From assembly GCA_037577475.1 (NCBI GenBank), contig CM075192.1:9773908-9837907 (forward strand): a DNA stretch of 64,000 nucleotides, in the 5' to 3' direction. This DNA comes from Chaunax sp. Z400. Its lineage: Eukaryota; Chordata; Actinopteri; Lophiiformes; Chaunacidae. Position 1 is the stretch's first letter. Each line of letters starts with the position of its first letter. This document shows, in pieces, positions 36,422-49,060 of this stretch. The notes beneath the pieces are model-generated. The model saw nothing but the letters and a program-made list of their open reading frames with translations. It did no database searches and was not told where the DNA came from. Both the position numbers and the translations under genes were made by a program.

Positions 36422-39400
36422 ATGGAAACTATTTTGCTCTTCCTCTCTTCACTCCTGGTGTGTGTAGCTGGTAAGTGCCCCACTTGTCATGAAACACACA
36501 CACACACACACACTAATTGTCCATCGGGATTCAGTGTCAGGGCAGGGGAGTGGCGTCACATGGAAAGACTCACAGGGTGTGGGCTCGTAGCGAAACATCA
36601 ATTACTGCTCCATGTGTGGCTTTCATAGGCTGGATAGTCACTGACTTTGTGTGAAGTGTTTTCACAGTGTGTGATTACATGCAAACACAGGATCACACTA
36701 TCACACACCAGATAGACAGATGGCACATCTATAGATAGATAGATAGATAGATAGTAGGTAGATAGGTAGATAGATAGATAGCTCATGGCCTCCTATCTAA
36801 TTTCCTGTGTTGTCCTTTTTTCTTTCACTCTCTGACTCAAACCACTTCCCCTCTTGCCTGCCTCTCAGCTGTATCCGACCCCAGTGTGCAGGGTGAGTAC
36901 CATATGATAATCTTGAATGGGGTTCACACCTCAGTCCTAACAGACTCATCAATGGATCTTTTGGTTTCCAGATCAAATGTTTCTCATGGATTGCCCCATG
37001 ACAGCAGAAAGTGGCAGATGTATGGATTAGATTACAAATAACCAACTATTTGTTGATCAGAAATACATTTTTATGAATGCTGAGGAGATGAGGATGGTTG
37101 TTTGTTAGATGACAAAATAGCTGTATGAGAATGTACACTGTGTGAAACAGAACTATTATTTTAAAGAAAATTTCTAATGTCAACTACAGAACAAGAGCGC
37201 TTGAAGAGCGCAAACCTCCGCCAAAGCCCAACAATCCTCGGCATAATTGTTAGGGTCTGTGTCCACCAAAGCGTTTTTCCTGGGCCCAGCGTATTTTTTT
37301 AAATTATTAGCCATGGGAACGCCGTGTATTTACACTACGCTACAGATGGCAGCAGTGTGACGATGCGCTGAGCGTTTTTCTGGTCACAGAGAATTAAAAA
37401 TGTTCAACTTTGGGTGAAACGTGCGCTCGTCACTGTCACTTTTTACACAGCCATCCAATCACAGTGGAGGAGGGGCGGGACCCACATAGACCTGAGGGCC
37501 CGTCTCCCTTGTATTTCCTTTGTGTCCCTTGTACGTTTTCTTAGTTTGTTACTTTACCGTATTTTGTATTTTTTTCTTGCCTCCTGGACTTTTGGCATTG
37601 ATAAATTTTTGGATTTGTTGGATTTTCTGCTTATTGGACATTTTTCTTGTTCATGTACCTTTGAGTTTCTCTTCACCTTCATTCACTGCTGCCTGTAAGT
37701 TTAGGTATTTTTGATTCCCCTGTCTCTGGCTTGTGTCTACACATGGGTCCTTCTCTGACAGCTGAAACATGACATTTTTGGTTAAGGTTTAGTGAAACAT
37801 TGTGCATTATTGTGCATACCTTGGTTCTATTGTGATCTCTATTCTGTTTTTACAGATGGCAAAGAGAAAGATGAAAACCCATTTGTTTATGGTAAGTTTG
37901 GAAAAATCCAGTGATTTTCTCCTCATAAAAAGCCTTTGCAATGAATGTTATTACATGTCTTTCTCCTTCTTCCAAATCTCTAATGTGGTATTCTGGCATC
38001 AACTTGTGAAGACTATGAGAGCCTGAGGATTGGAGGGTTGGCATTTGCTGTTGTGCTGTTCACGCTAGGGATTCTTCTCATCCTTAGTAAGTCAACCTGT
38101 CTCTGTATGGCAGTGTTTGTGTTGCAATAGCATTAAAAGTCATTATTAACCCACCTGTTGTGGTCGATTCCCGTTAAGTACTTTGGTGTTTCCAGTCAAA
38201 AATGACTGCTCCAATTTAACTGATTATAAATACACAGTGATACATATATTATCAGCTAATATTGTGTTTCATCTTTCCATCAACTCAAGTTCTTGTGAGC
38301 ATTATACGTTTTGAACTTCCATTTGCAATTTATGGCCTGTAGGCCTTTTACCTGAGCTCATTTCATTTCGTCATGCTGCTGTGAGCAAAGCCTCAAAACA
38401 GCTTTATATACCAGAGTTGTGAAAAAGTTGTAGACATCATTGAAACAATGTTGTAGTTGTTTTTGACAATTGCCAATGGGTGTGGTTCCCATGGGGTAAA
38501 ATTTTATTGGGGATAGGTTCCTGTGTTTCTAATGACCAATCTTTTTTTTCTTTAAGTTATTTTTGGGGGCATTTTATGCCTTTATTTTCAATAGGACAGC
38601 CAAAAACGTGACAGGAAATTTGGGAGTGAGGGTGGGGGGAAGACATGTGGCAAATGGCCACAGGTTGGAATCGAACCCACGCCGACCAGCAGAGGACTGT
38701 AGCCTTGATACACAGGGCGCGTGAGTTAGCCACTGCGCTATCTGCGCCCCATGACCAATCTTTTTTGACAGGGAACACCAACGTTGTACACAAGTTCAAT
38801 AAAACACCCAAATTGTAATTAAAATTCTCAAAATTTACTTTGTGTGTTCAGATGCCATGTGTGAACAAAGTCATGGTACCTTATGACAAACAGATGAAAT
38901 TAACTACATTTTTTAGAGAACACCTTTTGAATCGGACAGATTTCACTGGAACACAACAGAAGGGTTAATTAATTAATTATTATTGCATTTCCACACTATG
39001 TTACTACATTGTTACATTATCTGGTAATAGTGAAACAGATGATACATCAAACTATTTAGACGTCTGGCCGACACAGCTGTCAATTTGCTATGTTTCTACT
39101 GTAGGTCGGCGATGCCGCTGCAGTGTGAGCCAGAAGCCCAGGTAGATCAAAAAAAAAAGAAAAAAAGAACAGAAACTTGGTGGCATGAGGGCTTTTTTCA
39201 TATTGCATGATTTGTTTATGACAACTTGTGGATGTTCTCCTCAGGGCCCCTGGAGATGAGGAGAAACAGGAGGAGAACCTGATTGTCCCTAAGCGTAAGA
39301 TGCACATTTAAACTCATTGTCAGGTCCTCTCATCCCTTGATACACAGACACAATAGAGTTGTCCCTCGGGAGTGTCCATAGCAGAGGGGAGCAGGGGGGT

Positions 39401-40563
39401 GATTCGTGTTCACAAAGTTGAATTAAGTGTGAAACAGACCAGAACCGACTGGCAAAAAGTTGCAGAACTGTAAAAAGTAATTTATGACATTTATACAGTT
39501 TGTCATCTTTACCCCCCCTGTGGTGCATTTTAGGATGCTCCAACATCTGAGATTTCACAGTTGTCCTTTTTTAGGTGAAAGGAACAACCAAAATGCATGA
39601 TCAGCTTCACACCATCCATGTTTGAGTTCTAGGTTCGAGCTCCTGAGGGTGTAGCCAACACCAAATGTTTTTGATGGAAAGTGAGTGAAGCTGTAAGCCT
39701 TTATTCAGGTGAAGAGACAAATTTTGGACAGTCTCCCTACAAGGTGTATGTTGTTGGACAGTATACTGTAGTGTAATCAGCCTCTTCAGATATATTTTAT
39801 TGTTAAGTGCTCATAAATATGTTCAGATTGAATTCCTATCATCTTTCTAAAGATCCTTCTTTTGGTCCATTTACCCCTTTTCATCTTTAGTTTGTTGCTA
39901 ATCTGTTCGATGCTCATAACCCGCTGCAGCTTTGCTGCTGTTGCTTCCTCCATTTTGAATTTCAGCTGAAAACCACAGTGCAAGCAGACAGTTTGTCCCC
40001 TTGACGGATCACTTCTGCTTTGATTTCTCATCCATAATGAAGCTCTGTTTTTTTCTCTTCAAATTAGGTAGAATATACATTACACAAACTCCGATTCTTT
40101 AAAAATTCGCAAACTCTTGGTTGGTTAGGATAATCCCATCCCCAGTCCCTGACGTACCTGGTTCTTTTTTCTGGCCCAGCAACGCTTTGGTTCCTCTCTG
40201 GATCCAGTTTTCAGGGGCGAGAGCCGGTTCTTTGGTGGTGGAAACACAAAGAGCTGGTTCCAAATTTGGCTCTGACCTGGAACCGGCCCTGGAAGTGCCT
40301 CATTCGTTAATGGCCTTTAATAGGTTTGCTAGTTGAACCAACTAGGAACTGGTACTAGCACAAGCCCAGAACTAGCTCTAGGTTCACCTAGGTGGAAAAG
40401 GGTTAATAGCTTCCATAGAATGACATCAGCATACGCAACTTTAAGTACTGTTTGTACTCATCAGTGATCAAAGATCAATGTTTAGCAGTCGAGCTTGAAC
40501 TGAGTCACTCGTCCTTGACTTCTTTCAGGTACAGTGGTTGCAGAAACCGTTGCAGAGGAATGA
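36422..40563 (+). CDS. fxyd6: FXYD domain-containing ion transport regulator 6
   Basis: Single-span regulatory subunit of the Na,K-ATPase that tunes pump kinetics at the plasma membrane. Coding exons: 36422-36470, 36869-36892, 37856-37891, 38012-38086, 39105-39141, 39245-39294, 40529-40563. Phases agree and the product is 101 aa (human FXYD6 is 95). A cleavable signal peptide covers METILLFLSSLLVCVA. The signature PFVYDY (residues 33-38) is the family PFxYD motif. Next come the membrane segment LRIGGLAFAVVLFTLGILLI, the basic juxtamembrane SRRCRCSVSQKPRAPGDEE, nearly identical to FXYD6, and the acidic tail ending VVAETVAEE. The many tiny exons are typical of the family. Introns hold a TIR-element copy (intron 2), a SINE (intron 4) and another repeat (intron 6). 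A distant AATAAA pair at 41799-41808 is a possible polyadenylation signal. Confidence 0.95.
36731..36782. repeat. (GATA)n microsatellite in fxyd6 intron 1
   Basis: Interrupted GATA/TAGA tetranucleotide run of about 50 bp with GGTA variants in the middle. Confidence 0.92.
37190..37515 (+). mobile_element. Truncated copy of the 48.3-kb TIR element (fxyd6 intron 2)
   Basis: Starts with flank text AAACCTCCGCCAAAGCCCAA, then GGGTCTGTGTCCACCAAAGC, the terminal repeat. It ends near GAGGAGGGGCGGGACCCACA. Each of these matches the reverse complement of 48545-48885. The second terminal repeat is missing, so this copy is truncated at about 37515. Confidence 0.75.
38532..38766 (-). mobile_element. tRNA-derived SINE with 16-bp target duplication (fxyd6 intron 4)
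   Basis: The minus strand starts GGGGCGCAGATAGCGCAGTG, holding a pol III A box (TAGCGCAGTGGCTAAC). It then has a B box (GGTTCGATTCC near 38675), followed by a SINE body ending near AATAAAGGCATAAAATGCCC and an A-rich tail. The element proper is about 38548-38750. It is flanked by perfect direct copies of ATGACCAATCTTTTTT at 38532-38547 and 38751-38766. The tRNA-like head belongs to the SINE and is not a functional tRNA gene. Confidence 0.93.
40100..40410. repeat. Probable dispersed repeat in fxyd6 intron 6
   Basis: The block is rich in the imperfect palindromic words GAGCCGGTTCTTTGG, GAGCTGGTTCC, GGAACCGGCCC, GGAACTGGTACTAG and AACCAACTAGGAA, and ends AGGTGGAAAAGGG. This resembles fish hAT-type non-autonomous elements built of GGTTC/GAACC words. 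Ends and family are uncertain. Confidence 0.45.
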
Positions 40564-43451
40564 GGCAACTCGACCGGACCGGACTGCCCTCTGAGATGAT
40601 CAGTTTTATTTGATATTACGTCACTATAATGGGAACAAAAAATGATGATTATGACATCTGTTTTATTACAGAGGAAGAGGGGAAATGTACGATTACAGGT
40701 GTAATATATACATAAACATTGTGCACCTTTACCCTGTTGTGCTTGGTTGTGACTGTGTCAGTCCCTCAGTGCTCTTGTTTGTTCCTGTGCCTTTCTGTGA
40801 CAGTGTCTCACTCTAGATCTTTGTCTTAAAGTAGCACCTTTGACAAAAAGATTGTCTTTGAAGCCCTAGAAGAATTTTTAATGTTGTTTGGTCCGTTGTT
40901 CATCATCCGTTCTTGCCCTTAAGTTTAAGAATTTGTCAATTGCTGTTTATTTTGTCAATTGTCCTGAAAAATATTTGTCACATTTGTCAGATTATATACG
41001 ATGTATGCATATCTACTATATACATTATATAAGTACATACATGAATACAGATAATTCATTAAGAAGAAATACGGTTTAGTAGAATTCATTTAGATTTGAA
41101 TGGTTGGGTGTGTTTGTATGCACATGTGGGTATACTGTATGTGCATGCATGTCCTGTATATGTACTGTATGATTGTGCGTATATCACATGTGCATGTGTA
41201 TCCTTACATGTAAATGTGATTAGCCTTATATAATATAAGACAATCTCAACTCCCACAGCTCTTTGACTGAGCACTCGAACCGTTTGCAGGTATCTGCATG
41301 AGCTCCTCCACAGTAGTGTTTTTACCATCGACTGTATTGTGGCGGGAGCTCCTGTGTCAGCTGTCTCACTGCCTTTTTCTCCAGACATGCACTCCACTGC
41401 ACTGTCACTGGCACCGCCAGGATTAACTACCCTTCAGAAAACTATGATTAGTTTCACCACACACTCTCACAAGTGCTGCAAATGTGCAATGCCTGCTTCT
41501 GTTTCTCCTTCATTCTGGTTTGTTTATTGAATTGCTTAATCAAGTCTCTTTCAGAGAACTTAATATTTATCTAATTCATGTGCAAGACTACATTAATAGT
41601 AGCCAAATTTAAGCAAGATCATAGCGACAGAGCAAATCAACAGTCCTTGTTGTGAATCTCCCGTTAGGTCAGACTTCCACCAATCTTTAGTGTGGGTACA
41701 CCTGTTGTAAGGACATCCGCTGTATGAGTACAGCCAGGCTGATGTTCTTTGTATGTTTGAGGCCTTGTTGTGAACCAACCTGTTGTGCTTTTGGCATAAA
41801 TAAATAAAAGTATGACCACACATGATGTCTCCAGGTTTTTCATGCACCAACATTTTCAACAATTTTACAAGCAACCATCTGATAACATTTGAAATCAATC
41901 CAGTAATTTTCAATCAGTGTCAATCAAGGATAAAAGCTGCTTCTGGTTTTGAAACAATGTTAGAAAATGCAGAGCCAGTAATTAGCTGATTATTCTTCTA
42001 TGATTCCAAAGGCTGACAGATAGATACTCTTTATTGGCATCAGAGAACAACTTTTATAGCATGAGCAAATATGTAACAGGCTAACCAACAGCTAGCCTGA
42101 ATTATGGCTGTGGGCGTGTAGAGGTGGTTTGTGTGTCTGGATCTCAAGAGGGTGGATCTGTGGGTGGGATGGTTGTTTGGTCTGCTCCTGCCCGAGATGG
42201 GGCAACACACACAGCACCAGCACACACACCTAGACAGAGGTAATACAGAGCCTTCAGCTTCTCCGGTGAGTGATTGCTTGCTTTTGTGAAGAAATGTTAA
42301 ATCAAATGTGCCTATACTGTGTCATAAAAATCTTTTGTGTGCACGTCAGATGCCTTAAGATTGGCTTAAAGTGTAAATGTGGGATCCAAGGAGCAGGTTT
42401 GCTTCTTGTGTAAAATTTGTCTAATGTTTGGAGCAGTTAGTAAATGTCCAGCATGTGAAATGTATATATTATTGGCCTTAAAATTAGGCAAAAATAAAAG
42501 AAAACATGCTCCAAATAATGTGTTGTAAAAGCGAGCGCAGAGTACGACAATACTGCATCGTCACTGCTTTTGTTAATTGCCCCACATTGAAGGAATCTAA
42601 TAGCAGTGATGCATTGCTGCAGTTTAAAGGTGTTGTGTCAAAATCATTGGGATTCAATTCAGCATTATTAAGCAGGTGTAACCACAACTAGTCCCTCTGG
42701 GCCGCATCTATAACCTTGATTAGATTGTGCAACAATGAAGGTTAATGAATACTGAAGCTGTAATATATTAATGAGTAACTGTTTGGTATGCTCTCATGCT
42801 CAGCGGTGCGTTGAATTGAAAAGACCCAGACACATAATAAATGGAAGCACTGAGGTCTACAATTCACAGCGGCACGCCCAGACAAAATGGAGACAGCAAG
42901 GGAAATTTTTTCTCTGTTAATCTGTGTAAATTAATGACTATAGGTCAGAGGATGTAGATCAGATGAGAAGCCTGTTTACAGTGTGTGTGTGTGAAAGAGA
43001 GAGAAAGGGTTGGATCAATATCGCCATTAGCCTCTTAAAGTTCTCAGTGAAGATCAAGGCAATCATTTTGTCTCTAATTCTGCGGCCGAGAACCCAGTGA
43101 GGCAATTTGTCAGGACATATAGAGTTTCCGAACCTTTCAACTACGTCTCATCTAAAGCGAGTAAGCCAATTTAAATGAGGTTCTACAAGTCTCTGACCTA
43201 ATTAAAATGGAGAGACCAAATCCATATTAAAGCTTCTTCCCTGCAAACTTCGGTTTACAGGCACAATACCTGATGTTGAAAACTTCAGTTGTCTTTACAT
43301 AAACGCAAGATGCTCCCGGTTGAATAATTAAAACAGCAGACACGAACAGACCGGCAGCTGGCAGCTGCTGTTATCACCCGCCTTTTGTTAACCTTCTGTA
43401 TTATGTTCCTCCAGCTTTGCCAACTAAACGAACACACACAGAAAAGACATC
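40564..43451. other. Intergenic region between fxyd6 and fxyd2
   Basis: Holds the fxyd6 3' UTR and the fxyd2 upstream region. A possible untranslated exon for fxyd2 ends CAGCTTCTCCG/GTGAGTG at 42265, with an acceptor CCTCCAG at 43408-43414 and exon start at 43415. This is inferred from splice-like sites only. No other gene is seen. Confidence 0.45.
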
Positions 43452-44674
43452 ATGTCATCTCCAGGTAAGATACACTACAGCTGACCTGCCGAGTGTCCAC
43501 AAATGGACTGTATGAAAAGAGCCACTTTATGTTTGAGTGGTGTAAGATTTTCAAGGTCACGTCCATTTTTGCTGTCTAATTTTGAGTCTATGTGTAACTA
43601 TGTGTAACTCATGTACCTGATGTAATGCATGGATGACTCATTAACCGTGAGTAACATGAGATGAGCAATGTTGGGCAACAACATGAAGCTTAAAATACAG
43701 TAGTTCACACAATGTCCCTGGATGTCCTGACAAAAACTCCTGCAGCCTCAAAGGCCTTCTCATTGTCGTCCTACTGTAAGTGGTGCTCTGCATATGAGGC
43801 TGATTGGTAGTATGGTGACATATTAAGTTAGAGGACTACACAGAAAATGAATAACGATGAATACAAGTGTTATAAAACACAGCTTGAGGCTACCATGTCA
43901 ACTCATGTCCTTTCCTCTGTCTATGTGCAGATGAAAACATTGACCTTGATGCAGACTTTGTATATGGTAAGTAACCACAACTTTGAAAGTGTATCTGCTG
44001 GGATGAATCGGTTAATTCTTTATTCTTTATTCTTTATTTGGATCCCCATTAGCGACCACAAAGTGGCCGCTATAGGCTTCCTGGTGTCCGATCAAAACAA
44101 TCAAATTAAACAACAGAATAAAAGTTATAGCACATCTATGATCAGCGATAGCTAAGAACAAACAAACTAAAATAAGTGCAGTAAAAAAAAAAAAGTAAAC
44201 GGTGAGGAATAACCATACTAGGAAAACCAAGACATTAACATTGACAGATGAGCAACGACAAAACTTACATGATGTCACCACAATTCGTCCTGTAGCTTAA
44301 AACAATGGCAACCTCTGCCAGCACTCTGAAAAGAGAGAATAGAGAAAATACTGTATGCACGCGATAAAGGGAGTTTCTGCCAGCAGGTGTGGATGATGGA
44401 TAACAATGATGGGGAGTAAATGGGGCATGAGATATGAGTGGAAACTGGAAAAAGAGAAGCAGAGAGACATAGGTTAAAACCAAAGAGATAAAGGTTGGTG
44501 GGGTCAAATGAAAGAGAAATGAGGGGTGCTGTAACAGTTGCCATAGGTGACAGAGATGGTGTGTCTTATGTGACTTTGTAGACTATTATACACTACGCGT
44601 TGGAGGTCTGGTCTTTGCTGGGCTCATTGTGTTCCTTTCCATCATTCTGTTGGCAGGTAAGTCAACATCTATAT

Positions 44675-44707
<33 letters not shown>

Positions 44708-45079
44708 CTGGATGGGGCTGAGATTCTGTCATACAGTATGTTCCTGGAAAGACTGGCTGAAGGCAAGCATGTGTCTCAAAAACATTTCCATTGAGTAAAC
44801 AGGGTTGAGCTGTGTCTCTTGCTCCCATTTTGCTGCTCTATCATGTCATTATATCACTTGTTGAAAGAAAAGTGCAATAGTTCCGAGCTTTGGGAAGAAT
44901 TAATCCCTTCTATCTGTTTTTTTTCTCTATAGGCAACAAGATCACTAAGTGTGGCAAAACCAAGGTGAGGGAACAGTTGTCTAACAGCTGAAATGAGATA
45001 TGACTAGTAAAACGTGCTCGTCTTACAATGTCAACTGCTGTTTTATTGTCTACAGCCAAAACGGGTTGAAGAGGAGTAA
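43452..45079 (+). CDS. fxyd2: FXYD2-like Na,K-ATPase gamma subunit
   Basis: Small pump regulator, 59 aa. Coding exons: 43452-43464, 43931-43966, 44582-44656, 44933-44964, 45056-45079, all in phase. The short N-terminus MSSPDENIDLDAD has no signal peptide, as in FXYD2. The signature reads DFVYDYY: the FxYD core is intact (residues 14-17), but the usual preceding proline is Asp. The membrane segment LRVGGLVFAGLIVFLSIILL keeps the paired glycines and the FAGL of FXYD2. The tail GNKITKCGKTKPKRVEEE resembles the C-GGNKKRR..EDE ending of mammalian FXYD2. Position next to fxyd6 and before dscaml1 fits FXYD2. A fish-specific paralogue cannot be excluded. AATAAA lies 65 nt past the stop. Confidence 0.85.
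44017..44215. repeat. Retroposon fragment with (ATTCTTT)n in fxyd2 intron 2
   Basis: Starts with four ATTCTTT repeats followed by TATTTGGATCCCCATTAGCG, text typical of the 3' end of a common fish LINE inserted in reverse, and ends near a run of 12 A at about 44185. Confidence 0.6.
44676..44708. repeat. (TC)n(TG)n microsatellite in fxyd2 intron 3
   Basis: A short compound dinucleotide run 20 bp after the splice donor of the membrane-segment exon. Confidence 0.9.
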
Positions 45080-45143
45080 ACTGAGCAGAAACCAGGAGAA
45101 TTCCAGAATGTGCTGTAATGCTGTAAACTGTTCTGTGTGTAAG

Positions 45144-45149
45144 AATAAA
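45144..45149 (+). terminator. Polyadenylation signal of fxyd2
   Basis: AATAAA, 65 nt after the fxyd2 stop codon, the only copy close by. It implies a very short 3' UTR. Confidence 0.7.
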
Positions 45150-46702
45150 TAGAGTTTTGTGAAAGTGAATGTAACCTTGCTGTGTTTCCTTGACATCACT
45201 GCTACTCTGAACCACCTGGATTTTTGAATAACTTTGCAAACCAATACTTTATCTTCACAAATCATCTGTAAAAATAACACCTGTTTTTTATTTATATATA
45301 TTTTTTTGTTGCAAAAGTTGCAAAATATTCAAGAAACAACAATATAAACCAACAAACGCTCCTGATTGGACAGGACACGCCCCCTCAGGTACAGCCACTG
45401 CACCCATGGCTGGTTTCCTCGTTCCCTTCGCTCTTTCTTCTGACGAGTTTTAGCTTCAGTCAAATGGTTTTAGATAATTAATAATAATTTTTATTTAATT
45501 CATATTTTTAAAGAATTTTTTTAAACCCTCTTTGTAGGCACTCACAGAAAAACAGCAAAAAGAAAATTAGAAAATAAAAGTCCTCCGAAAGATTTAGACG
45601 CTGCCTCATCTGTCACGCGCGCGAGTGTTCAGTTCAGATTAGTTGTGTGTTATAAAAAGATGCGGAAGTGTGGGACAAAGTGTGCTTCACTGAAATATTA
45701 CCTTTGGCCCCATATAAAATATGTATACCACCCATTCATTTGATTGATTGTTTATTCATTTAGCTACTTTCATTAATTTTACTCAATGCAAACCAAATGT
45801 TCCTATGATTTTTTAAAACATGCGTTCACATGTAATCGATTTCAGTCGACGCACTTTAAAGTGGTGGTAAATTTATAGCAAAAGAGTTTTCTCCCAGTAC
45901 TAAGAGCTGCTCGAAAAGGTTTCACACTTCTTTCCAAAAGACATCCACAGAGAGCATAAAAATAAGTCAATATCCAGTAGTTTCTTATATTTGTGGTAAC
46001 AAAACTGACCACAAGGTGGCGACATAAGACCAGCATGACCACAGGAAGTACTTCACCGGCCACAACTTCCCGCTGCAGGCCGTGAGAAAGCTGCGGGCTT
46101 AGGAGGGAAATCAAATCACCCTGAATGCTGTGGGAGAGAACAAGTAGGTAAATACATTTTAATTACGGCAACTAATATGAATCATAAACCAGACATGCGT
46201 ATAAAACTGGACGCTTTACTTAAAGATATCAGACGGGCACGGACTCAGTGGTCCCAAAAGGAAAAAGAACTGTTTCTGGTAAGACTACGTTACTTTCACT
46301 GCTCATAACCAGGACGTCACCATTGTGCCGTGACATCACCAGCTGAAGCCAACCAGTGGCATCATAGACTACTGTATTTGCACCGCTGCAGCAGAGATGA
46401 CAAAGCGCATTAATCATACGGCCAGAAAACTGCGTCTGATTAATTATCCCTGAATAAATAAGTCGTTACAGGCGGAGACAGGAGCTGTCAACGGGGGCCC
46501 AAGGACCCCCAGTGCGCGCTCCTCCTCCTCGCCTCTCCTCTTCTCCTCTTCTCTTCCCCTCTTCTCTTCTCTGGAGGGGTACAGTAGCCGTATTGAAATG
46601 AATCTCCACACAATAGTGCTGTTTTTAACTACAGCAACAGATTAATTCACTCAATAGTCATCTCTCAAACTACATTTCAATAATAAATCACATCACAATC
46701 TT

Positions 46703-46774
46703 TGTGTTTGTGTGTGTGTGTCTGTGTGTGTGTGTGTGTGTGTGTCTGTGTGTGTGTATTTGTGTGTGTGTGTT
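46703..46774. repeat. (TG)n microsatellite
   Basis: TG run with TCTG and TATTTG interruptions. Confidence 0.95.
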
Positions 46775-48059
46775 TAGGACACTGTCCTTCATGTTGTTAC
46801 AAAATGATATTAGGCAGCACGATATGCAACTGTCATAAGTATCTTTTAATTTTGAGAGGTCATTTAGGTCATACTAATGTCATATTTGATTTTGTCGCAG
46901 GAAGTGCATCCCTGTTTAACAGTGGCCATATATTTCTTTTGGTTGCCATGATTATTTGTTTCTTCCTTTGCTTACTGATTTGTTGCAAACCTGTTCTTAA
47001 ACAGTTCATAATCTCCTTCTTGGTCAGATAAATTCTGCTTTGACTTTTAGTTTTTTCTTTCCAGTATTACAGATGGACTTCTTGACTTTGTGTTATAATT
47101 CGGTTTATTTGGATTGGTGTTGGGAAGGCAGTGTTGCTGTGGCACTGCTCCTCAGCACCACCCTTCTCTAGGCTCAGGTCTCGGGTTTGGAGGCCTTTGG
47201 AATGGAGGGGAGTGGATTTAAGATTGTAAAGTTTTTTTTTTTTATTGCTCTCATACATTTATTTGTAGCCTATTAAACGTGTGGAGAAATCAAGAACAGA
47301 GCTGTAAAAGTTAACACAAGCCATTGTCAAGTGGTGAGAGCAGGCAGTTTTACCAGTTGGAGCCCTCAGGGCCTCAGGTCAGCTGCTATTAATGAGGGCT
47401 TCAGTTGAGGTAAGCATGAGAAGCCATTTATCACAGCGTTTTCTGGAGCTGATAACATCACACACATAAACAAATGCACACTGTGTTGGACAGGTGTGAG
47501 AGGGTTGATCAGTTACCGTTCCCATAAGCGTTTAGGATGCCTCCTCACTGCTGAGACAAAGAAAATCAGGATGACTGAGGACTAAAAACACACAATAGAT
47601 TTTACTTGCATGCGGGTTCGACCCAAACTTTTTTAAGGCAATGTCTTGATAACGTAACATTTACAGCAACTCACACCAAAAGTGAGGCCCAGTTTCTCTG
47701 CTGGCGTGGTTTAGCTTGAGTTCTAAGGAACTTGTCCTTAGTCATCTCATTTTGCTTGAAACTCTGTGTAAATATGGAGATATTTTATTTAAGCAAAAGA
47801 GCCAAAAGCACATGGAAAATACTCCCCAACAAGTAAAAGTCCCACATTCCAAACTTACTTATTATTAAAAATGTACTAAGCTCATTGTGGAGTAAAATGT
47901 TCCTTATCAACAAGTGTTCAGGGAAAGTGTTTTAATATGACTGGATTATTATTAGTACCATGTCATTAATCTCTATGTTCCATTTTACTGCTTGTGGGTG
48001 TTTTAAGGTAGAGCTGGTTTTTGTGTCTAATCTACAGTAATGCATCCTATCCAATAAGT

Positions 48060-49060
48060 TTCCCTCCGCCAAGGAGGTTATGTGATTGGTTTGGTTTGTT
48101 TCTTTGTCTGTTTCTTTGTCTGATTTTTGGTAGGATTACGCAAAAACTAATGGACGGATTTCCATGAAATTTTCACCAAAGATGGACCCTTGCATATAGA
48201 GGTGATTAAATTTTGGTGATGATCCAGAGAGAGATGGGACTGGTACTATTGAAATAAAAGGCCTGTGTCCACCAACGTGTTTTTTCCCAGCTGAAAATGC
48301 CATGTGCTCTTCTGAAAACGCCCAGCTGGGAGCGCTTGACAACGCTTTGGAGGCGCTGTGTTTTTCAGCTGAGGTGCTTTGGTTGCAATGATACAGAATA
48401 TCCGCAGAGGTGATTTGTGTTGCAAGTACCTAATTTTGGAGATAGTTTGTTTTATTAACAAGTACTGAGTTTAAAATGGCAGCACAAGGTAGAGGACTTG
48501 CTCTGGCCCTGGCTCTGGATGAAGGGAAGGTTGGAGGAAGTAGGGAGAGAGGACGGTCCCGCAGGTCTATGTGGGTCCCGCCCCTCCTCTGCTGTGATTC
48601 GACGGCTGGGTAAAAAGTGACAGCGTCGAACGCCATGTTCACCTCAAGTTGAAAATTTTTCAACTCTCGGCGACCACAAAAAAATGCAAAACGTGCAGCG
48701 CTCAATGCAGAAAAGATGCTCAGCGCCTTGCCACGCCGGTTGTAGCGTAGTGTAAATATGCAGCACTCCCATTGCAAATAATTAAAAAAATATGCTGGCC
48801 TCAGGAAAAAAGGCTTTGGTGGACACAGACCCTAACAATTATGTCGAGGATTGTTGTGCCTTGGCGGAGGTTTACGCTCTCTGACCGCTCTTGTTTGTCT
48901 GTTTGTTAGCAGGATTACGCAAAAACTAATTGACAGATTTGCATAAGATTATCACCAAAGATAGACCCTAGCATATCCTAGAGGTGATTAAATTTTGGTG
49001 ATGATCCGGTTGATTGTTGGGCTTTGGCAGAGGTTTTCGCTCTCTGACTGCTCTTGTTTG
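48060..49060. repeat. CGCCAAG-type dispersed repeat cluster
   Basis: Two related segments (48063-48235 and 48895-49010) share GGATTACGCAAAAACTAAT, ACCAAAGAT and GGTGATTAAATTTTGGTGATG. Near 48860 and 49022 there are CTTGGCGGAGGT/CTTTGGCAGAGGT ends followed by GCTCTCTGACYGCTCTTG. This is a familiar high-copy fish repeat. The TIR element sits inside it. Confidence 0.75.
48258..48834 (-). mobile_element. TIR element (MITE-like), about 575 bp
   Basis: The left end GGCCTGTGTCCACCAACGTG and the reverse complement of the right end, GGGTCTGTGTCCACCAAAGC, form terminal inverted repeats that continue into TTTTTTCC. Interior text such as GGGACCCACATAGACC (minus strand) recurs in the copy at 37.2 kb. No transposase is encoded, so it is non-autonomous. 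Confidence 0.75.

Noticed and set aside
38640..38750. Possible tRNA gene on the minus strand
   Set aside because: A and B boxes are present, but the cloverleaf is degenerate, the sequence continues into a SINE body with an A-rich end, and target duplications flank the whole unit.
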